DNA of 64,000 nt from Allobosea vaviloviae (GCF_001298265.1 NZ_LGSZ01000040.1:248001-312000); one strand, 5' to 3'; positions 9,615 through 18,136 are shown, numbered from the stretch's first letter. The notes: generated from the letters alone by a model not told the origin. Made by a program: numbers and translations.

Positions 9615-10745
9615 CTAGCGCGATCCGTTGTAGGGCGGCAGCTTCGGCTTGCCGCCGAAGATCAGGCTCTGAGGGTCTCGTTCGACATCGCGCAGAGTCT
9701 GGCCCACGCCCGTCAGCGCGCGCTTTCCGGTCGACGTCAGGGTTTCGAGGTTGCGCAGCCCAACGTTCGTAAAGCGAACGATCTCGGCCGCAATCTCTGC
9801 CGAGCGCCTGTCGAGCGTGTCGGCCAGCACACGAAGCGACTTCGCGGCCTCGCGGACATCGTCGAAAGCGCTGCGACCGTCCTGTCCGGCCGCCTTGTTC
9901 AGGAAGGTCTGCGCACCGATCAGCACGCCCTCCACCGTGTCGGCCGCCCTGTTGAGCTTTTCGGCAGCCGAGGTGACGTCCTTCACGGCCCTGCTGACAT
10001 CGCCGCTGCCAAGGACGCCGGTGAATCGATCGATGTCATCGACGACTGCGATGATGGTCCTGTGATCGACAGAGCGGATGGTCTCCGTCAGCTGCAGGCT
10101 GAACGTGCCCAGCTTCTCCGTGGCCGGCGCGATGAAGTCGGCGACCGCGCCAATGCTCTGCATCAGCTTTTCGACACCGCCCGAACGGTCGTTCAGTCCG
10201 GCCGAGATATCCTCCACGTTCCTGATGCCGTCGCCGATAGCGCCGGCATTGGCCTTGATCGCTGTCTCGATGCCGCCGAGCACTTCGTCGGTACGCTTGG
10301 CGACCGAGCGCACCGTCTCGAGGATGCTCTCGGAGGGTTCGGCGATGATGGTCGGAAGCGACTGGCCAGTCAGGGCGGTGAGAACAGGCGAGTTCGGCTC
10401 GCCGCCGAGAAGCTGGACGGCGACGACGCCGGCCAGGCCCTGCGCCTCGATCCGGGCGCGGGTATCGACGCGCAACGGCGTCGACCGGTCGACCCTGATC
10501 ACGGCATGAATCTGGCCCGGATCATCGGGCTGAAGGTTGATCTGCGTGACCTCGCCGACGCGCAGGCCATTGAACAGCACGCTGGACCCGCGCCCGAGGC
10601 CCGACACCTTGTCGTTGAAGACGAGGCGGACATTCGTCTTGCTATCGCCGCCGCCGCTGCTGAACCAGTACGCGAAGCCGAACAGCGCAGCCAGAATCGC
10701 AAGCGTGAACAGTCCGACCAGCGCATGACTCGCTCGCGATTCCAT
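9615..10745 (-). CDS. MCE/MlaD family lipid-binding protein
   Basis: The 376-residue protein starts with a membrane anchor (HALVGLFTLAILAALFGFAYWF), followed by the MCE domain (VRLVFNDKVSGLGRGSSVLFNGLRVGEV) and a long helical tail rich in heptad-like sequence. MlaD proteins hold phospholipids in the periplasm for an ABC transporter (MlaFE). ATG 10745 is preceded by GGAGG about 12 bases away. The usual partners mlaE and mlaF are not next to it; the integrated element begins just upstream of this gene. Confidence 0.85.
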   Translation of the reverse strand: MESRASHALVGLFTLAILAALFGFAYWFSSGGGDSKTNVRLVFNDKVSGLGRGSSVLFNGLRVGEVTQINLQPDDPGQIHAVIRVDRSTPLRVDTRARIEAQGLAGVVAVQLLGGEPNSPVLTALTGQSLPTIIAEPSESILETVRSVAKRTDEVLGGIETAIKANAGAIGDGIRNVEDISAGLNDRSGGVEKLMQSIGAVADFIAPATEKLGTFSLQLTETIRSVDHRTIIAVVDDIDRFTGVLGSGDVSRAVKDVTSAAEKLNRAADTVEGVLIGAQTFLNKAAGQDGRSAFDDVREAAKSLRVLADTLDRRSAEIAAEIVRFTNVGLRNLETLTSTGKRALTGVGQTLRDVERDPQSLIFGGKPKLPPYNGSR

Positions 10746-11001
10746 ATCTGGGCTGGCCTCCAATGCTCACATGTGCGGCGGCGTGCTCCGCTCGCTGACG
10801 CTACGGATATCACAAAGCGTCGCGCCCCGGATCAACGGCGATCGGTGCCGGATCGTTGCAAAGGCGAAGCCGTCACAGCGTCGTCGACATGCGTATTGCA
10901 GGGTAGCGGGTGCGTGGCGATCCGTTGTCGGCGTGCGGGCCAGCGGCTGCGGCCGCAAGCCTGGCACGAGCGGCAGATCAGCTTCGACATGAAAGGGATG
11001 A

Positions 11002-11048
11002 GGTGGTGGGCGACACAGGGATCGAACCTGTGACCACTCCCGTGTGAA
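11002..11048. repeat. Attachment site attL (47-bp direct repeat, tRNA 3' end)
   Basis: This is identical over 47 bases to 27679-27725. On the minus strand it contains the 3' end of tRNA-Val: CCA end, acceptor 3' strand, T arm and anticodon loop. The tRNA 5' half is missing here, so this copy is the displaced original 3' end of the host gene. The identity breaks at 11049 (C here, G at 27726) and then resumes for GGAGT. Confidence 0.92.
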
Positions 11049-11135
11049 CGGAGTCCCAAGCACAAAAGCTATTGAAACTGCAGGCAAATCGAGCCCTGGC
11101 GACGCCGAACGCAAGGCGATCAAGAGGGGAACGGA

Positions 11136-11204
11136 ATGAGTTCCGCGATTGAGCTGCTATTGAATGGTGGCCGGCTGACAGCCGTTTGGGGAGATCGCGC
11201 GTGA
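11136..11204 (+). CDS. 22-residue ORF coupled to the ATPase gene
   Basis: ATG 11136 is preceded by a strong GAGGGGAACGGA ribosome site and opens a 23-codon frame ending in TGA 11202-11204. The stop overlaps the GTG start of the ATPase gene as GTGA. It may be a leader that couples translation of the ATPase. In the excised circle the integrase stop (11137-11139) would overlap this ATG as ATGA. No family was recognised; the peptide begins MSSAIELLLNGG. Confidence 0.45.
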   Translation: MSSAIELLLNGGRLTAVWGDRA

Positions 11205-12481
11205 TCGACCCCGACAAGCCCCTACCCGACGATATCCGCCGCATCATTCGCGAGGCCGAAGCAAAGGCGGCGCCGAACGTCGACGACGAGATCGCCGACA
11301 TCGTCGATCGAGCCTTCGCCGCTGCCGAACAGCAGCAGCCGGTTCGCAAGCCTATCTTGGCGACCCCATTCGTATGGCAACTGCCCTGGAAAATTCCGCC
11401 CCGTCAGTTCCTCTACGGGCGCCACTATGTCCGCAAATACCTCTCCGCCACGATCGCCCCTGGCGGCGTCGGCAAGTCCGCGCTCGCGCTAACTGAGGCC
11501 GTCGCCATGGCCAGCGGCAAGCCGATCCTCGGCCTGCAATCTCGCCCCCTGACGGTTTGGTACTGGAACGGCGAAGACCCCATCGACGAGACGCAGCGCC
11601 GGATCGCGGCTGCCTGCATTCACCACAGGGTCGCTCCCGTCGACATCGAAGGCCGGCTGTTCATCGACAGCGGCCGGGAGACCGAAATCAGCATGGCGAA
11701 GGGTTCGCCTCGAGGCTTCGTCCCGAACGAAGAGGTCAAGCGTGAGCTGATCCAGACAATCCATGAGAACGGAATCGACGTCGTGATCATCGATCCCTTT
11801 GTTTCCAGCCACGAGGTCGCGGAGAACGACAACGGCCAGATCGCTGCAGTCTGCAAGCGCTGGGCTCAGATCGCCGACGAGACCGGGTGCGCTGTCGAAT
11901 TCGTCCACCATGCCCGCAAGCTGGCGGCAGGCGGGAGCGGGGACGTGACAGCCGACGATGCCAGAGGTGCCAGCGCGCTCCTGGCGGCCGTCAGATCGGC
12001 GCGGACACTCAACACAATGTCGAAGGACGATGCGGAAAAGGCCAAGGTCGAGCAGCCCCGCTCGCACGTCCGCGTCGATGATGTGAAGGCGAACCTTGCA
12101 CCGCCCGCTGAGGGCGCGAAGTGGTTCAAGCTCGTTTCCGTACCTCTCGGCAACGCAACGGACCACGACCCTCAGGACGAGGTGGGTGTCGTCACCACAT
12201 GGAAGTGGCCGGACCCGAATGAGGACGTCACCATCGCGGATGTGATCGCTGCCCAGGATCGCATTGCAAGCGGCGAATGGCGGCTCGATCCGCAGTCGAA
12301 GTCATGGGTCGGCTTGGCGGTGGCCGAGGCGCTCGATCTCGATCCCGCCGACCGCGGCGCCAAGAGCGCGATCAAGCTGCTGATCATGAAATGGATCGCC
12401 AACGGATGGCTCCGGATCGTCAAGCGCAATGATGCAAAGCGGATGGCGCGGGAGTTCGTCGAGGTGGGAGAGAGGCCATGA
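11201..12481 (+). CDS. AAA family ATPase, RepA-like helicase
   Basis: The 426-residue protein has a RecA-type fold with Walker A APGGVGKSAL and a likely Walker B at VDVVIIDPF, followed by an arginine-finger region with VEFVHHARK. It resembles RepA/DnaB-type hexameric helicases encoded by plasmids and temperate phages. The C-terminal 80 residues look like a winged helix (KLLIMKWIANGWLRIVKRND). GTG 11201 is chosen because it overlaps the small ORF upstream. The likely role is element replication after excision. Confidence 0.8.
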   Translation: MIDPDKPLPDDIRRIIREAEAKAAPNVDDEIADIVDRAFAAAEQQQPVRKPILATPFVWQLPWKIPPRQFLYGRHYVRKYLSATIAPGGVGKSALALTEAVAMASGKPILGLQSRPLTVWYWNGEDPIDETQRRIAAACIHHRVAPVDIEGRLFIDSGRETEISMAKGSPRGFVPNEEVKRELIQTIHENGIDVVIIDPFVSSHEVAENDNGQIAAVCKRWAQIADETGCAVEFVHHARKLAAGGSGDVTADDARGASALLAAVRSARTLNTMSKDDAEKAKVEQPRSHVRVDDVKANLAPPAEGAKWFKLVSVPLGNATDHDPQDEVGVVTTWKWPDPNEDVTIADVIAAQDRIASGEWRLDPQSKSWVGLAVAEALDLDPADRGAKSAIKLLIMKWIANGWLRIVKRNDAKRMAREFVEVGERP

Positions 12482-12849
12482 AGACGGTGATTTGCCACAC
12501 CTTGAAAGGTGTGGCGCGGCAAGGGTCGGCAGCGGGGCAAACCGGGCTTGCCCCACCCCCCTATAGCCCCCCCTTTAGGGGGGGCGTAAGGGTGGGGCAG
12601 GAGCGGTCGGCAGGTGTGGCACATGAGGCGGGTGAGGTGCTGGCGCAGCTGGCAGCTCGCGTTGATCGGCTGACCATCTCGCATCGCGACCCCGAAGCGT
12701 TCTTCGTCGAGCGGTCGGAGATCGCCGCAGCCCTGAGGGGGGCAGCCGAGCGGGTCCCTCTACCGGTCCAGCGTGCGGGGCAGGCGGTCCGCTCGGTTTC
12801 ACTAGCGAGCAAAGATTTAGCTCCTAAAGTCTCGGGCAGGGGCCGCTAA
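12478..12849 (+). CDS. Hypothetical element protein, start uncertain
   Basis: ATG 12478 overlaps the ATPase stop as ATGA and gives 123 residues. The first 45 codons run through a dense cluster of hairpins and yield odd sequence (APPPYSPPFRGG), while residues after 47 look natural (EVLAQLAARVDRLTISHRDPEAFFVERSEIAAALR). GTG 12616 is therefore a possible true start. It lies between the ATPase and terminase genes. No function is recognised. Confidence 0.5.
   Translation: MKTVICHTLKGVARQGSAAGQTGLAPPPYSPPFRGGVRVGQERSAGVAHEAGEVLAQLAARVDRLTISHRDPEAFFVERSEIAAALRGAAERVPLPVQRAGQAVRSVSLASKDLAPKVSGRGR
12494..12599 (+). repeat. Cluster of strong and mutually exclusive hairpins
   Basis: Four perfect inverted repeats lie within 106 bases. 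They are a 10-bp stem 12494-12503/12506-12515; a 7-bp stem GGGGCAA 12534-12540 with TTGCCCC 12548-12554; a 10-bp stem TGCCCCACCC 12550-12559 with GGGTGGGGCA 12590-12599; and an 8-bp G/C stem 12566-12573/12578-12585 with a TTTA loop nested in the last. The second and third share 12550-12554, so only one can form at a time. This resembles an attenuator or an inserted palindromic unit. Confidence 0.6.
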
Positions 12850-12853
12850 AGCC

Positions 12854-13390
12854 ATGCACCCAACGCAGAACGGATTGCTTGACGGGCTCGCGATGCCGCC
12901 GGTCGAAACCCTCTCCAAAAAGGGTTTCGCCGAGCGGCTCGGCGTGACGCCTGCCCGCGTGTCGCAGATGATCACCGCCGGTCTCCCCGTCGAGCCCAAC
13001 GGCCGGATCAGGATCGCCGACGGGCTTGCCTGGGTGGATGCGAACGTCGACAGCAACCGCCGCCGCTCTGCGCTCGCATCGACCGACTCCACGATGATGC
13101 CGCCGATGTCGTCGCGGGCGCAGCGCGACGCTGCCGATGCCAGGATCGCTGAGCTGAAGGCCGAAAAGCTCGCCGGCAACCTGATCAACAGCCGCACAGC
13201 CCTCCGCTGGATCGAAGGCCGCGCGCGCATGGAACGAGACAGCTGGATCGCCTGGACCAGTCGCGCCGCGCCCGAGATCGCGACCGCGACAGGATCCGAC
13301 ATCGCCATCGTGCTCGCCGCCCTCGACCGGATGGTCCGCGACCAACTGGCGAGCCTCGCCGCCCGGCCGTTGGAAGGCCTCGGCCGATGA
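12854..13390 (+). CDS. Terminase small subunit, Nu1-like
   Basis: The 178-residue protein starts with a helix-turn-helix (FAERLGVTPARVSQMITAGL) of the kind found in gpNu1, followed by a long charged helix (RAQRDAADARIAELKAEKLAGNLI) used for oligomer formation. TerS binds the packaging site of the genome and recruits TerL. It overlaps the large subunit gene as ATGA, which supports the call. Confidence 0.8.
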   Translation: MHPTQNGLLDGLAMPPVETLSKKGFAERLGVTPARVSQMITAGLPVEPNGRIRIADGLAWVDANVDSNRRRSALASTDSTMMPPMSSRAQRDAADARIAELKAEKLAGNLINSRTALRWIEGRARMERDSWIAWTSRAAPEIATATGSDIAIVLAALDRMVRDQLASLAARPLEGLGR

Positions 13391-15261
13391 TGCTGCTCGA
13401 GGACGAGACGACCGCGCTGGTTGAGGCTGCCTGGCTTCGCGGGCTTACCACCCCGCCGGCCATGACGGTTTCAGAATGGGCGGACCAGAACCGTCTCCTG
13501 CCGGGTGCCAACGCCGAGCCGGGGCCGTGGCGCACGGCGCGCGTGCCCTATCTGCGGGAGATCATGGACTGCCTGTCGGTGTCGTCCCCGGTCGAGCGGG
13601 TGGTGATGATGAAGGGCGCTCAGACCGGCGGGACCGAGGCCGCGCTGAATGCGATCGGCTACTGGATCGACCATGCGCCGGGCTCGATCCTCGCCGTCTG
13701 GCCATCGATCGACATGGTCCGCAAGAACTCTCGCACCCGTATCGAGCCGCTGGTCCAGGACACCCCGGCAATCCGAGCGAAGATCGTGCCGCCACGGTCG
13801 CGGGAGCCAGGCAACACGATCGCCCTGAAGGAGTTCCCGGGCGGCTCGCTGATGATGACCGGCGCCAACAGCGCGGTCGGCCTGCGCTCGCATGCCGCGC
13901 GCTATCTGACGCTCGACGAGGTCGATGCATTTCCGGCCGATGCCGACGATGAAGGCGATCCGGTCTCTCTCGCGATCCAGCGCACCGTCACCTTCCGCGG
14001 TCGCCGCAAGATCATCATGATCTCGACGCCAACCACAGCCGGGGTCAGCCGCATCGAGCGCGCCTATGCTGAGAGCGACCAGCGCCGCTATCACGTGCCG
14101 TGCCCGCACTGCGGCGAGTTTCAGGCGCTGACCTGGTGCGGCGTGACCTGGCCGAAGGATGAGCCCGCCCGCGCCTTCTACGCCTGCCAGGAGTGCGGCG
14201 GCGTGATCGAGGAGCATCAGAAGCCCTCTCTGCTGGCCGCCGGCGAGTGGCGCCCTGACGCGCCCGGTCCTGGCAAGGCCGCCGGCTTCCACCTGTCGGC
14301 GCTCTACAGCCCGTTCGAAAGCTGGGGCGACATCGCCGTCGACTTCCTCGCTTCGATGAGCGATCCGACGCGGCTGAAGACCTGGACCAACCTCAAGCTC
14401 GGTGAAGCTTTTGAGGATCGCGCGACGCAGACCGTACCGATCGACGAGCTGCAGGCGCGCGCCGAGGCCGCCGAGCGCCCCTGGGCCGAGCTTTTGCCGG
14501 ATGGTGTCGCGGTCATCACGGCAGGTGTCGACGTCCAGGACAACCGAATCGAGATCGAGCTCGTCGGCTGGGGCCGCAACGAAGAAAGCTGGTCGCTCGA
14601 TTATCGGATCATCCATGGCGACCCGGCAGGCCCCGAGCCTTGGGCCGCCCTCGACGCGCTGTTGACGCGGACGTTCCGGCACCCACGCGACGTGCCGGAT
14701 CTGCGCGTCGCGGCGGCGGCGATCGATTCCGGTGGACACCGCACCAGCCAGGTCATGGCGTACTCTGCCGCGCGCCTGGCGCGACGTGTGTGGGCCATCA
14801 AGGGCAAGGGCGGCCCTGGCGTGCCTGCATGGCCCCGCAGGCCTCCGAAGCCGCAGAAGGCCACCACGACGCCCTTGCACATCGTTGGCGTCGACGGCCT
14901 GAAATCGCAGCTCTTCGCCCGCCTGCGGATCGAAGCGGGAGCCGCGCCGGGCGCCTGCCATTTCCCAGCCGATCGCGACGTCACATGGTTCGCCGGCCTG
15001 ATGGCCGAGCGGCCGGTACGGAAATGGACCCGAGGCGTCGCCCGCATCGAGTGGATCGTCGATCGCGGCGTTCGAAATGAGCCGCTGGATTGCCGCGTCT
15101 ATGCGACGGCGGCGCTCGCCGGATTGGGCGCTGCTGGCTTCAGCCTAGGCGATGCCGCGACCCGCACCGCCAGCGCAGCGATGCGAGCGGATACCGAGCC
15201 GCCGCGGGACATCGCCGCGCCGCGGGCTGCCGTGATAAGGTCGCGGTGGGTGCATGGATGA
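13387..15261 (+). CDS. Terminase large subunit, GpA family
   Basis: The 624-residue protein has the GpA-type ATPase domain with the variant Walker A KGAQTGGTE (76-84) and Walker B YLTLDEVD (173-180). A zinc ribbon follows with CPHC (239-242) and CQEC (267-270). The C-terminal nuclease region has GVDVQDNRIEIE and AAIDSGGHRTSQVMAY. It drives DNA into the prohead and cuts it. The length is typical of GpA proteins and the gene is intact. Confidence 0.95.
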   Translation: MMLLEDETTALVEAAWLRGLTTPPAMTVSEWADQNRLLPGANAEPGPWRTARVPYLREIMDCLSVSSPVERVVMMKGAQTGGTEAALNAIGYWIDHAPGSILAVWPSIDMVRKNSRTRIEPLVQDTPAIRAKIVPPRSREPGNTIALKEFPGGSLMMTGANSAVGLRSHAARYLTLDEVDAFPADADDEGDPVSLAIQRTVTFRGRRKIIMISTPTTAGVSRIERAYAESDQRRYHVPCPHCGEFQALTWCGVTWPKDEPARAFYACQECGGVIEEHQKPSLLAAGEWRPDAPGPGKAAGFHLSALYSPFESWGDIAVDFLASMSDPTRLKTWTNLKLGEAFEDRATQTVPIDELQARAEAAERPWAELLPDGVAVITAGVDVQDNRIEIELVGWGRNEESWSLDYRIIHGDPAGPEPWAALDALLTRTFRHPRDVPDLRVAAAAIDSGGHRTSQVMAYSAARLARRVWAIKGKGGPGVPAWPRRPPKPQKATTTPLHIVGVDGLKSQLFARLRIEAGAAPGACHFPADRDVTWFAGLMAERPVRKWTRGVARIEWIVDRGVRNEPLDCRVYATAALAGLGAAGFSLGDAATRTASAAMRADTEPPRDIAAPRAAVIRSRWVHG

Positions 15262-15303
15262 TGCATCACATGCAACTGATGCGAGCTCGCTGCGGAGAGT
15301 TTG

Positions 15304-15591
15304 ATGGCTGTGATTCGTCGCTTATCCCAAGCCGACATGAAGCCGCTCGCCGAGCAGGCCGCTCGGAGCAACGGCCATAGCGCATTCGATTGGAAAAAGG
15401 CCTACAGCCCGACGCGATATCGCGGCCATTGCAAGCGATGCCGCAGCGTGCTGGAGATCATGCCTCGCGGATTGATGCCAGCGGAGGCCGAGCAGTATCA
15501 GGCGGCAGGATCGGTCATTGCCGAGACGATGGGCTTTGGAAACTACAGCGTCGTTCAGGGCTCGGCGCTCGCCCAACGTTGCTGGGGCTGA
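15304..15591 (+). CDS. Small CxxC protein of the element, unknown function
   Basis: The 95-residue frame starts at ATG 15304 with GGAGAG upstream. It has one CKRC pair preceded by a histidine (YRGHCKRC), suggestive of a partial zinc site. The rest is soluble and alanine-rich. No family was recognised. It follows terL by about 40 bases. Confidence 0.5.
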   Translation: MAVIRRLSQADMKPLAEQAARSNGHSAFDWKKAYSPTRYRGHCKRCRSVLEIMPRGLMPAEAEQYQAAGSVIAETMGFGNYSVVQGSALAQRCWG

Positions 15592-15712
15592 GAGCCTCTC
15601 GGGGAATTACGGGGACGAATTGCGGGCATTGCGAGGATAGCGTTGGTCGATGAATTGTTAGCGCGCGTTTTCGTCGGTTTCTCTGGCGCATCGAACAGCC
15701 AAGGAGGCCAGC

Positions 15713-16399
15713 ATGACCATCGACGTCTCCCATCGCGATCTGTTTGCCAACGCGACGCCTGCTTCGGCCGGCAATCTCGCAGCAGCCAAAGCCCTGGCCG
15801 GCAACCACGCCGACGCCCTGATCATCTCACTGGCGGTCGAATACGAGCATGCCAGGGCAGCCCGGGAGCATAGCCAAAAGGTCCTTGGTGCCGCCGAGGC
15901 GCGCTATGTTCAGCCGCAAGTGCCGGCGGCGTTGTTGCCTCGGCGGGGAGATCCGCTCTGCTTTCGCCCCTGCCGCACGCATGACGGCACATGGTGGTAT
16001 GTGAACCTCATCGACACCTTTCGAAAGGGGCCGATCACCAGGCCGGCGACCACACATGACGGCGAGGAGATTGTTGTCCCGTATCAGCAAGCACAAGCGC
16101 GCGCTGACGAGATCGTTGCGGCGTACGATCGGTGGACGGCTGACTGCACGCGAGCCAAGATCGAATGTGGGCTAGCGGCCGCCGATGATGAGGACACCCG
16201 GCTCTATGTCCGGATGTGGGAACTCCATGACCAGCTCATAGCAATGCGACCCATGACGTTCGCCGGCATTCAGGCCAAGGCACGCGCATCCCAGCTACGG
16301 CGTGAACTGGTCGAGAGGGGCGAGGAGTGTGACACGGACCTGCAGCTGCTATTTTCGATCAGCGACGACCTTGTCCGGCTTGGCGATGACGCGGCTTAG
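15713..16399 (+). CDS. Hypothetical element protein
   Basis: The 228-residue protein has a perfect AAGGAGG site ahead of ATG 15713. It is largely helical (long alanine- and glutamate-rich stretches at residues 20-70 and 125-215) around a central segment with THDGTWWYVNLIDTFRKG. It has no signal peptide or membrane segment. Its 3' end overlaps the convergent minus-strand gene by four bases. I do not recognise a family. Confidence 0.65.
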   Translation: MTIDVSHRDLFANATPASAGNLAAAKALAGNHADALIISLAVEYEHARAAREHSQKVLGAAEARYVQPQVPAALLPRRGDPLCFRPCRTHDGTWWYVNLIDTFRKGPITRPATTHDGEEIVVPYQQAQARADEIVAAYDRWTADCTRAKIECGLAAADDEDTRLYVRMWELHDQLIAMRPMTFAGIQAKARASQLRRELVERGEECDTDLQLLFSISDDLVRLGDDAA

Positions 16400-16836
16400 C
16401 CGCTCATCGACTTGATCGCGCCGCCGAACAGGCCTCCCAAAAACGAACCGGCCTTCACATACTGCGAGGCCGGCGCATCTCCCTTCGCCTTACCTTCGAT
16501 GACCTGCTGCGGAGTGAGGCCTCCAAAAATGGCGGTGGGCGTTTGGACCAAGTGGATACCCTTGGCCGTCAAACCGCATTCCCAGACCATTTCGCCTTCG
16601 GTGCCCTGCATCGAATTCTTGACGAAGATTATCTGCTCGCGATCGAGCCAGGCGATGATGTCTTCGATCAAGCTCTCAGAGTCGAAGCGGGCAGGATAAC
16701 CTGCCTCGGCATAGGCCGCGCTGAACGTCTCGGCAGAAATCCACTCAGGCAGCACGCCGCCTTCCAGCATTTTCTCAAGAATCGCCGCAACGACGATCGA
16801 TTGCCGCTCTAGGTTCGACCTCGCCGCCTCAGACAT
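16396..16836 (-). CDS. Hypothetical protein downstream of the HTH repressor
   Basis: This 146-residue frame starts at ATG 16836, inside the last codons of the HTH gene (8-base overlap), so the two are translated together. It has a helical start (ARSNLERQSIVVAAILEKMLEGG), a middle resembling a winged-helix fold (DIIAWLDREQIIFVKN, GLTAKGIHLV) and a glycine-rich hydrophobic end (FLGGLFGGAIKSM). It may act with the repressor. No family was recognised. Confidence 0.6.
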   Translation of the reverse strand: MSEAARSNLERQSIVVAAILEKMLEGGVLPEWISAETFSAAYAEAGYPARFDSESLIEDIIAWLDREQIIFVKNSMQGTEGEMVWECGLTAKGIHLVQTPTAIFGGLTPQQVIEGKAKGDAPASQYVKAGSFLGGLFGGAIKSMSG

Positions 16837-17065
16837 CGGCGTTCTTCCGGAGGCGCACCCCAGGCCCACCACCATTCTCAGGAATGAACACGACGCCCGC
16901 GGCTTCCAGCGCCGCACGCATGACGGCCAATTTCTCTTGGTCCCCGGCATATTTCCCGGTTTCGAAGTTGGAAATGGTGTTTCTGTGCACACCGGCAGCG
17001 CTTGCCAGGTCGGCTAAGCTCCAATTCAGAGCGGCTCGCGCCATCCTCACTTGTGCAGGCTTCAC
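16829..17065 (-). CDS. XRE-type helix-turn-helix repressor candidate
   Basis: The 78-residue protein is mostly one HTH domain (VRMARAALNWSLADLASAAGV, then HRNTISNFETGKY). I chose GTG 17065, preceded by AAGGA about nine bases upstream; the longer open frame beyond it runs antisense to the next gene. It is divergent from the 17130 gene across two copies of a palindrome that overlap its own start. A lysogeny-type repressor that controls itself and the rightward genes is the simplest reading. Confidence 0.75.
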   Translation of the reverse strand: MKPAQVRMARAALNWSLADLASAAGVHRNTISNFETGKYAGDQEKLAVMRAALEAAGVVFIPENGGGPGVRLRKNADV

Positions 17066-17095
17066 AAGCCATAATCCTTGTGCTAATGTCACAAG
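17050..17095. promoter_or_regulatory. Tandem operators CTTGTG-N7-CACAAG
   Basis: Two copies of the same palindrome occur, at 17050-17068 and 17077-17095, both with 7-base spacers and centres 27 bases apart. The first covers the HTH start codon and the second lies in the intergenic space before the 17130 gene. Two identical 6-7-6 sites next to an XRE regulator strongly suggest its own operators. Confidence 0.65.
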
Positions 17096-17129
17096 TGAAA
17101 GTAGCACAACCCAGCCCGAGGAGCAAACC

Positions 17130-17474
17130 ATGCCCAACGCACGCGTTGCGGCAGCCGCGAGCGGCTTGCCTGGAGTCACGATGATCACGCCGGCGATGCG
17201 CCGACAGATGGAAGAGGCCGTCGAGCGGCTGATCGCCGTGCTCGATTCTCTCGATGGCGATACCGACCTCGAGCCCGAGAACGACGCCGAGCAGACCGGC
17301 ACAGAGACGCTCGGAGGCGGATTCCGGAACTCACCCTTCGGCGACGACGATGAGGACAGCCATGACGCAGAGGCTGGCGACGCAGATCGCGAGCTGACGC
17401 TTGGCTGGTCGGAGGGCGAGTCCATGTCAGGCCGGCTTTCGTCCGGCGGATCTCGACAGGAGGAATGGGCATGA
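17130..17474 (+). CDS. Acidic hypothetical protein, first gene of the rightward unit
   Basis: The 114-residue protein starts at ATG 17130 with GAGGAG upstream. A short helical section (ITPAMRRQMEEAVERLIAVLDSL) is followed by a strongly acidic stretch (residues 45-90). It has no signal or membrane segment. Its stop overlaps the next start as ATGA. It is probably an early gene under the tandem operators. No family was recognised. Confidence 0.6.
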   Translation: MPNARVAAAASGLPGVTMITPAMRRQMEEAVERLIAVLDSLDGDTDLEPENDAEQTGTETLGGGFRNSPFGDDDEDSHDAEAGDADRELTLGWSEGESMSGRLSSGGSRQEEWA

Positions 17475-18106
17475 CTGCGATGGTCAAACCTTCACGCCGC
17501 GCGCTGCTCGGCAGCCTCGCTGCCGCCACCGCGGCGCCTGCCCTCGCGGGGCAGGCCTCCGATCTTGACGAGATGATCGCGGATCACCGGTGGGCCAAGG
17601 AGGCCGCGGAGGTCGCTGTCGTCGCCCATTGGGAGCTGGAGGAGAAGCACCGGCTGCCCGCCCCGGCGATCGAATATGGCCGGCGCCGGATCGAAGACCC
17701 GGAAACGGGAGCCGTCTCGTATGCGCCGATGGAGTTCCGGACCCGGGAGCAGATCGAATCCCATTTCGGCCGCATGATCGCGGCGTGGGAAAGCGACCGG
17801 CTGCAACGGACCCGCGTCGGTGAACTCCGCGTCACCCGCGATCGGCTGATCAGCGAGATCGGGCAGATCGAGGCCGAACGTTGCGACGCCGAGCAGCGGC
17901 TCGGAATCACGGCCGCGGCCGAGATGGCAGAGCGCGCCTGCAGGGAAGCCGAGGCCCTGCGCAAGCGGGTTCTCTGCTACCGGCCCACAACCATGGCGGA
18001 GGTCGCGGCCAAGAATTCATTCCTCCTCGCGCTTCTGAAAGAGGGGTTCGATTTCGATGACGAACTCCTGGGGATTTTCGGATCGGTCGATGCAAACCGT
18101 CGTTAA
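17471..18106 (+). CDS. Hypothetical protein with an N-terminal Tat-like stretch
   Basis: The 211-residue protein begins MTAMVKPSRRALLGSLAAA, which has the twin arginine and hydrophobic run of a Tat signal with a possible AxA cleavage near residue 26. The rest is helical and charged. ATG 17471 is chosen because AGGAGG lies seven bases upstream and it overlaps the previous stop. An exported protein encoded in the early region of a phage-like element is unusual, and the function is unknown. Confidence 0.6.
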   Translation: MTAMVKPSRRALLGSLAAATAAPALAGQASDLDEMIADHRWAKEAAEVAVVAHWELEEKHRLPAPAIEYGRRRIEDPETGAVSYAPMEFRTREQIESHFGRMIAAWESDRLQRTRVGELRVTRDRLISEIGQIEAERCDAEQRLGITAAAEMAERACREAEALRKRVLCYRPTTMAEVAAKNSFLLALLKEGFDFDDELLGIFGSVDANRR

Positions 18107-18136
18107 GTTTCTGAAAAGAAAGAGTTTTCATCGATC

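Noticed and set aside
9612..11033. Plus-strand open frame opposite the MlaD gene reaching attL
   Set aside because: Shadow of the MlaD gene; the end only reads through the tRNA remnant.
12566..12585. Integron attC site or tRNA-like fold
   Set aside because: The stems are simple G/C palindromes without the conserved attC core sites, and no integron integrase is nearby.
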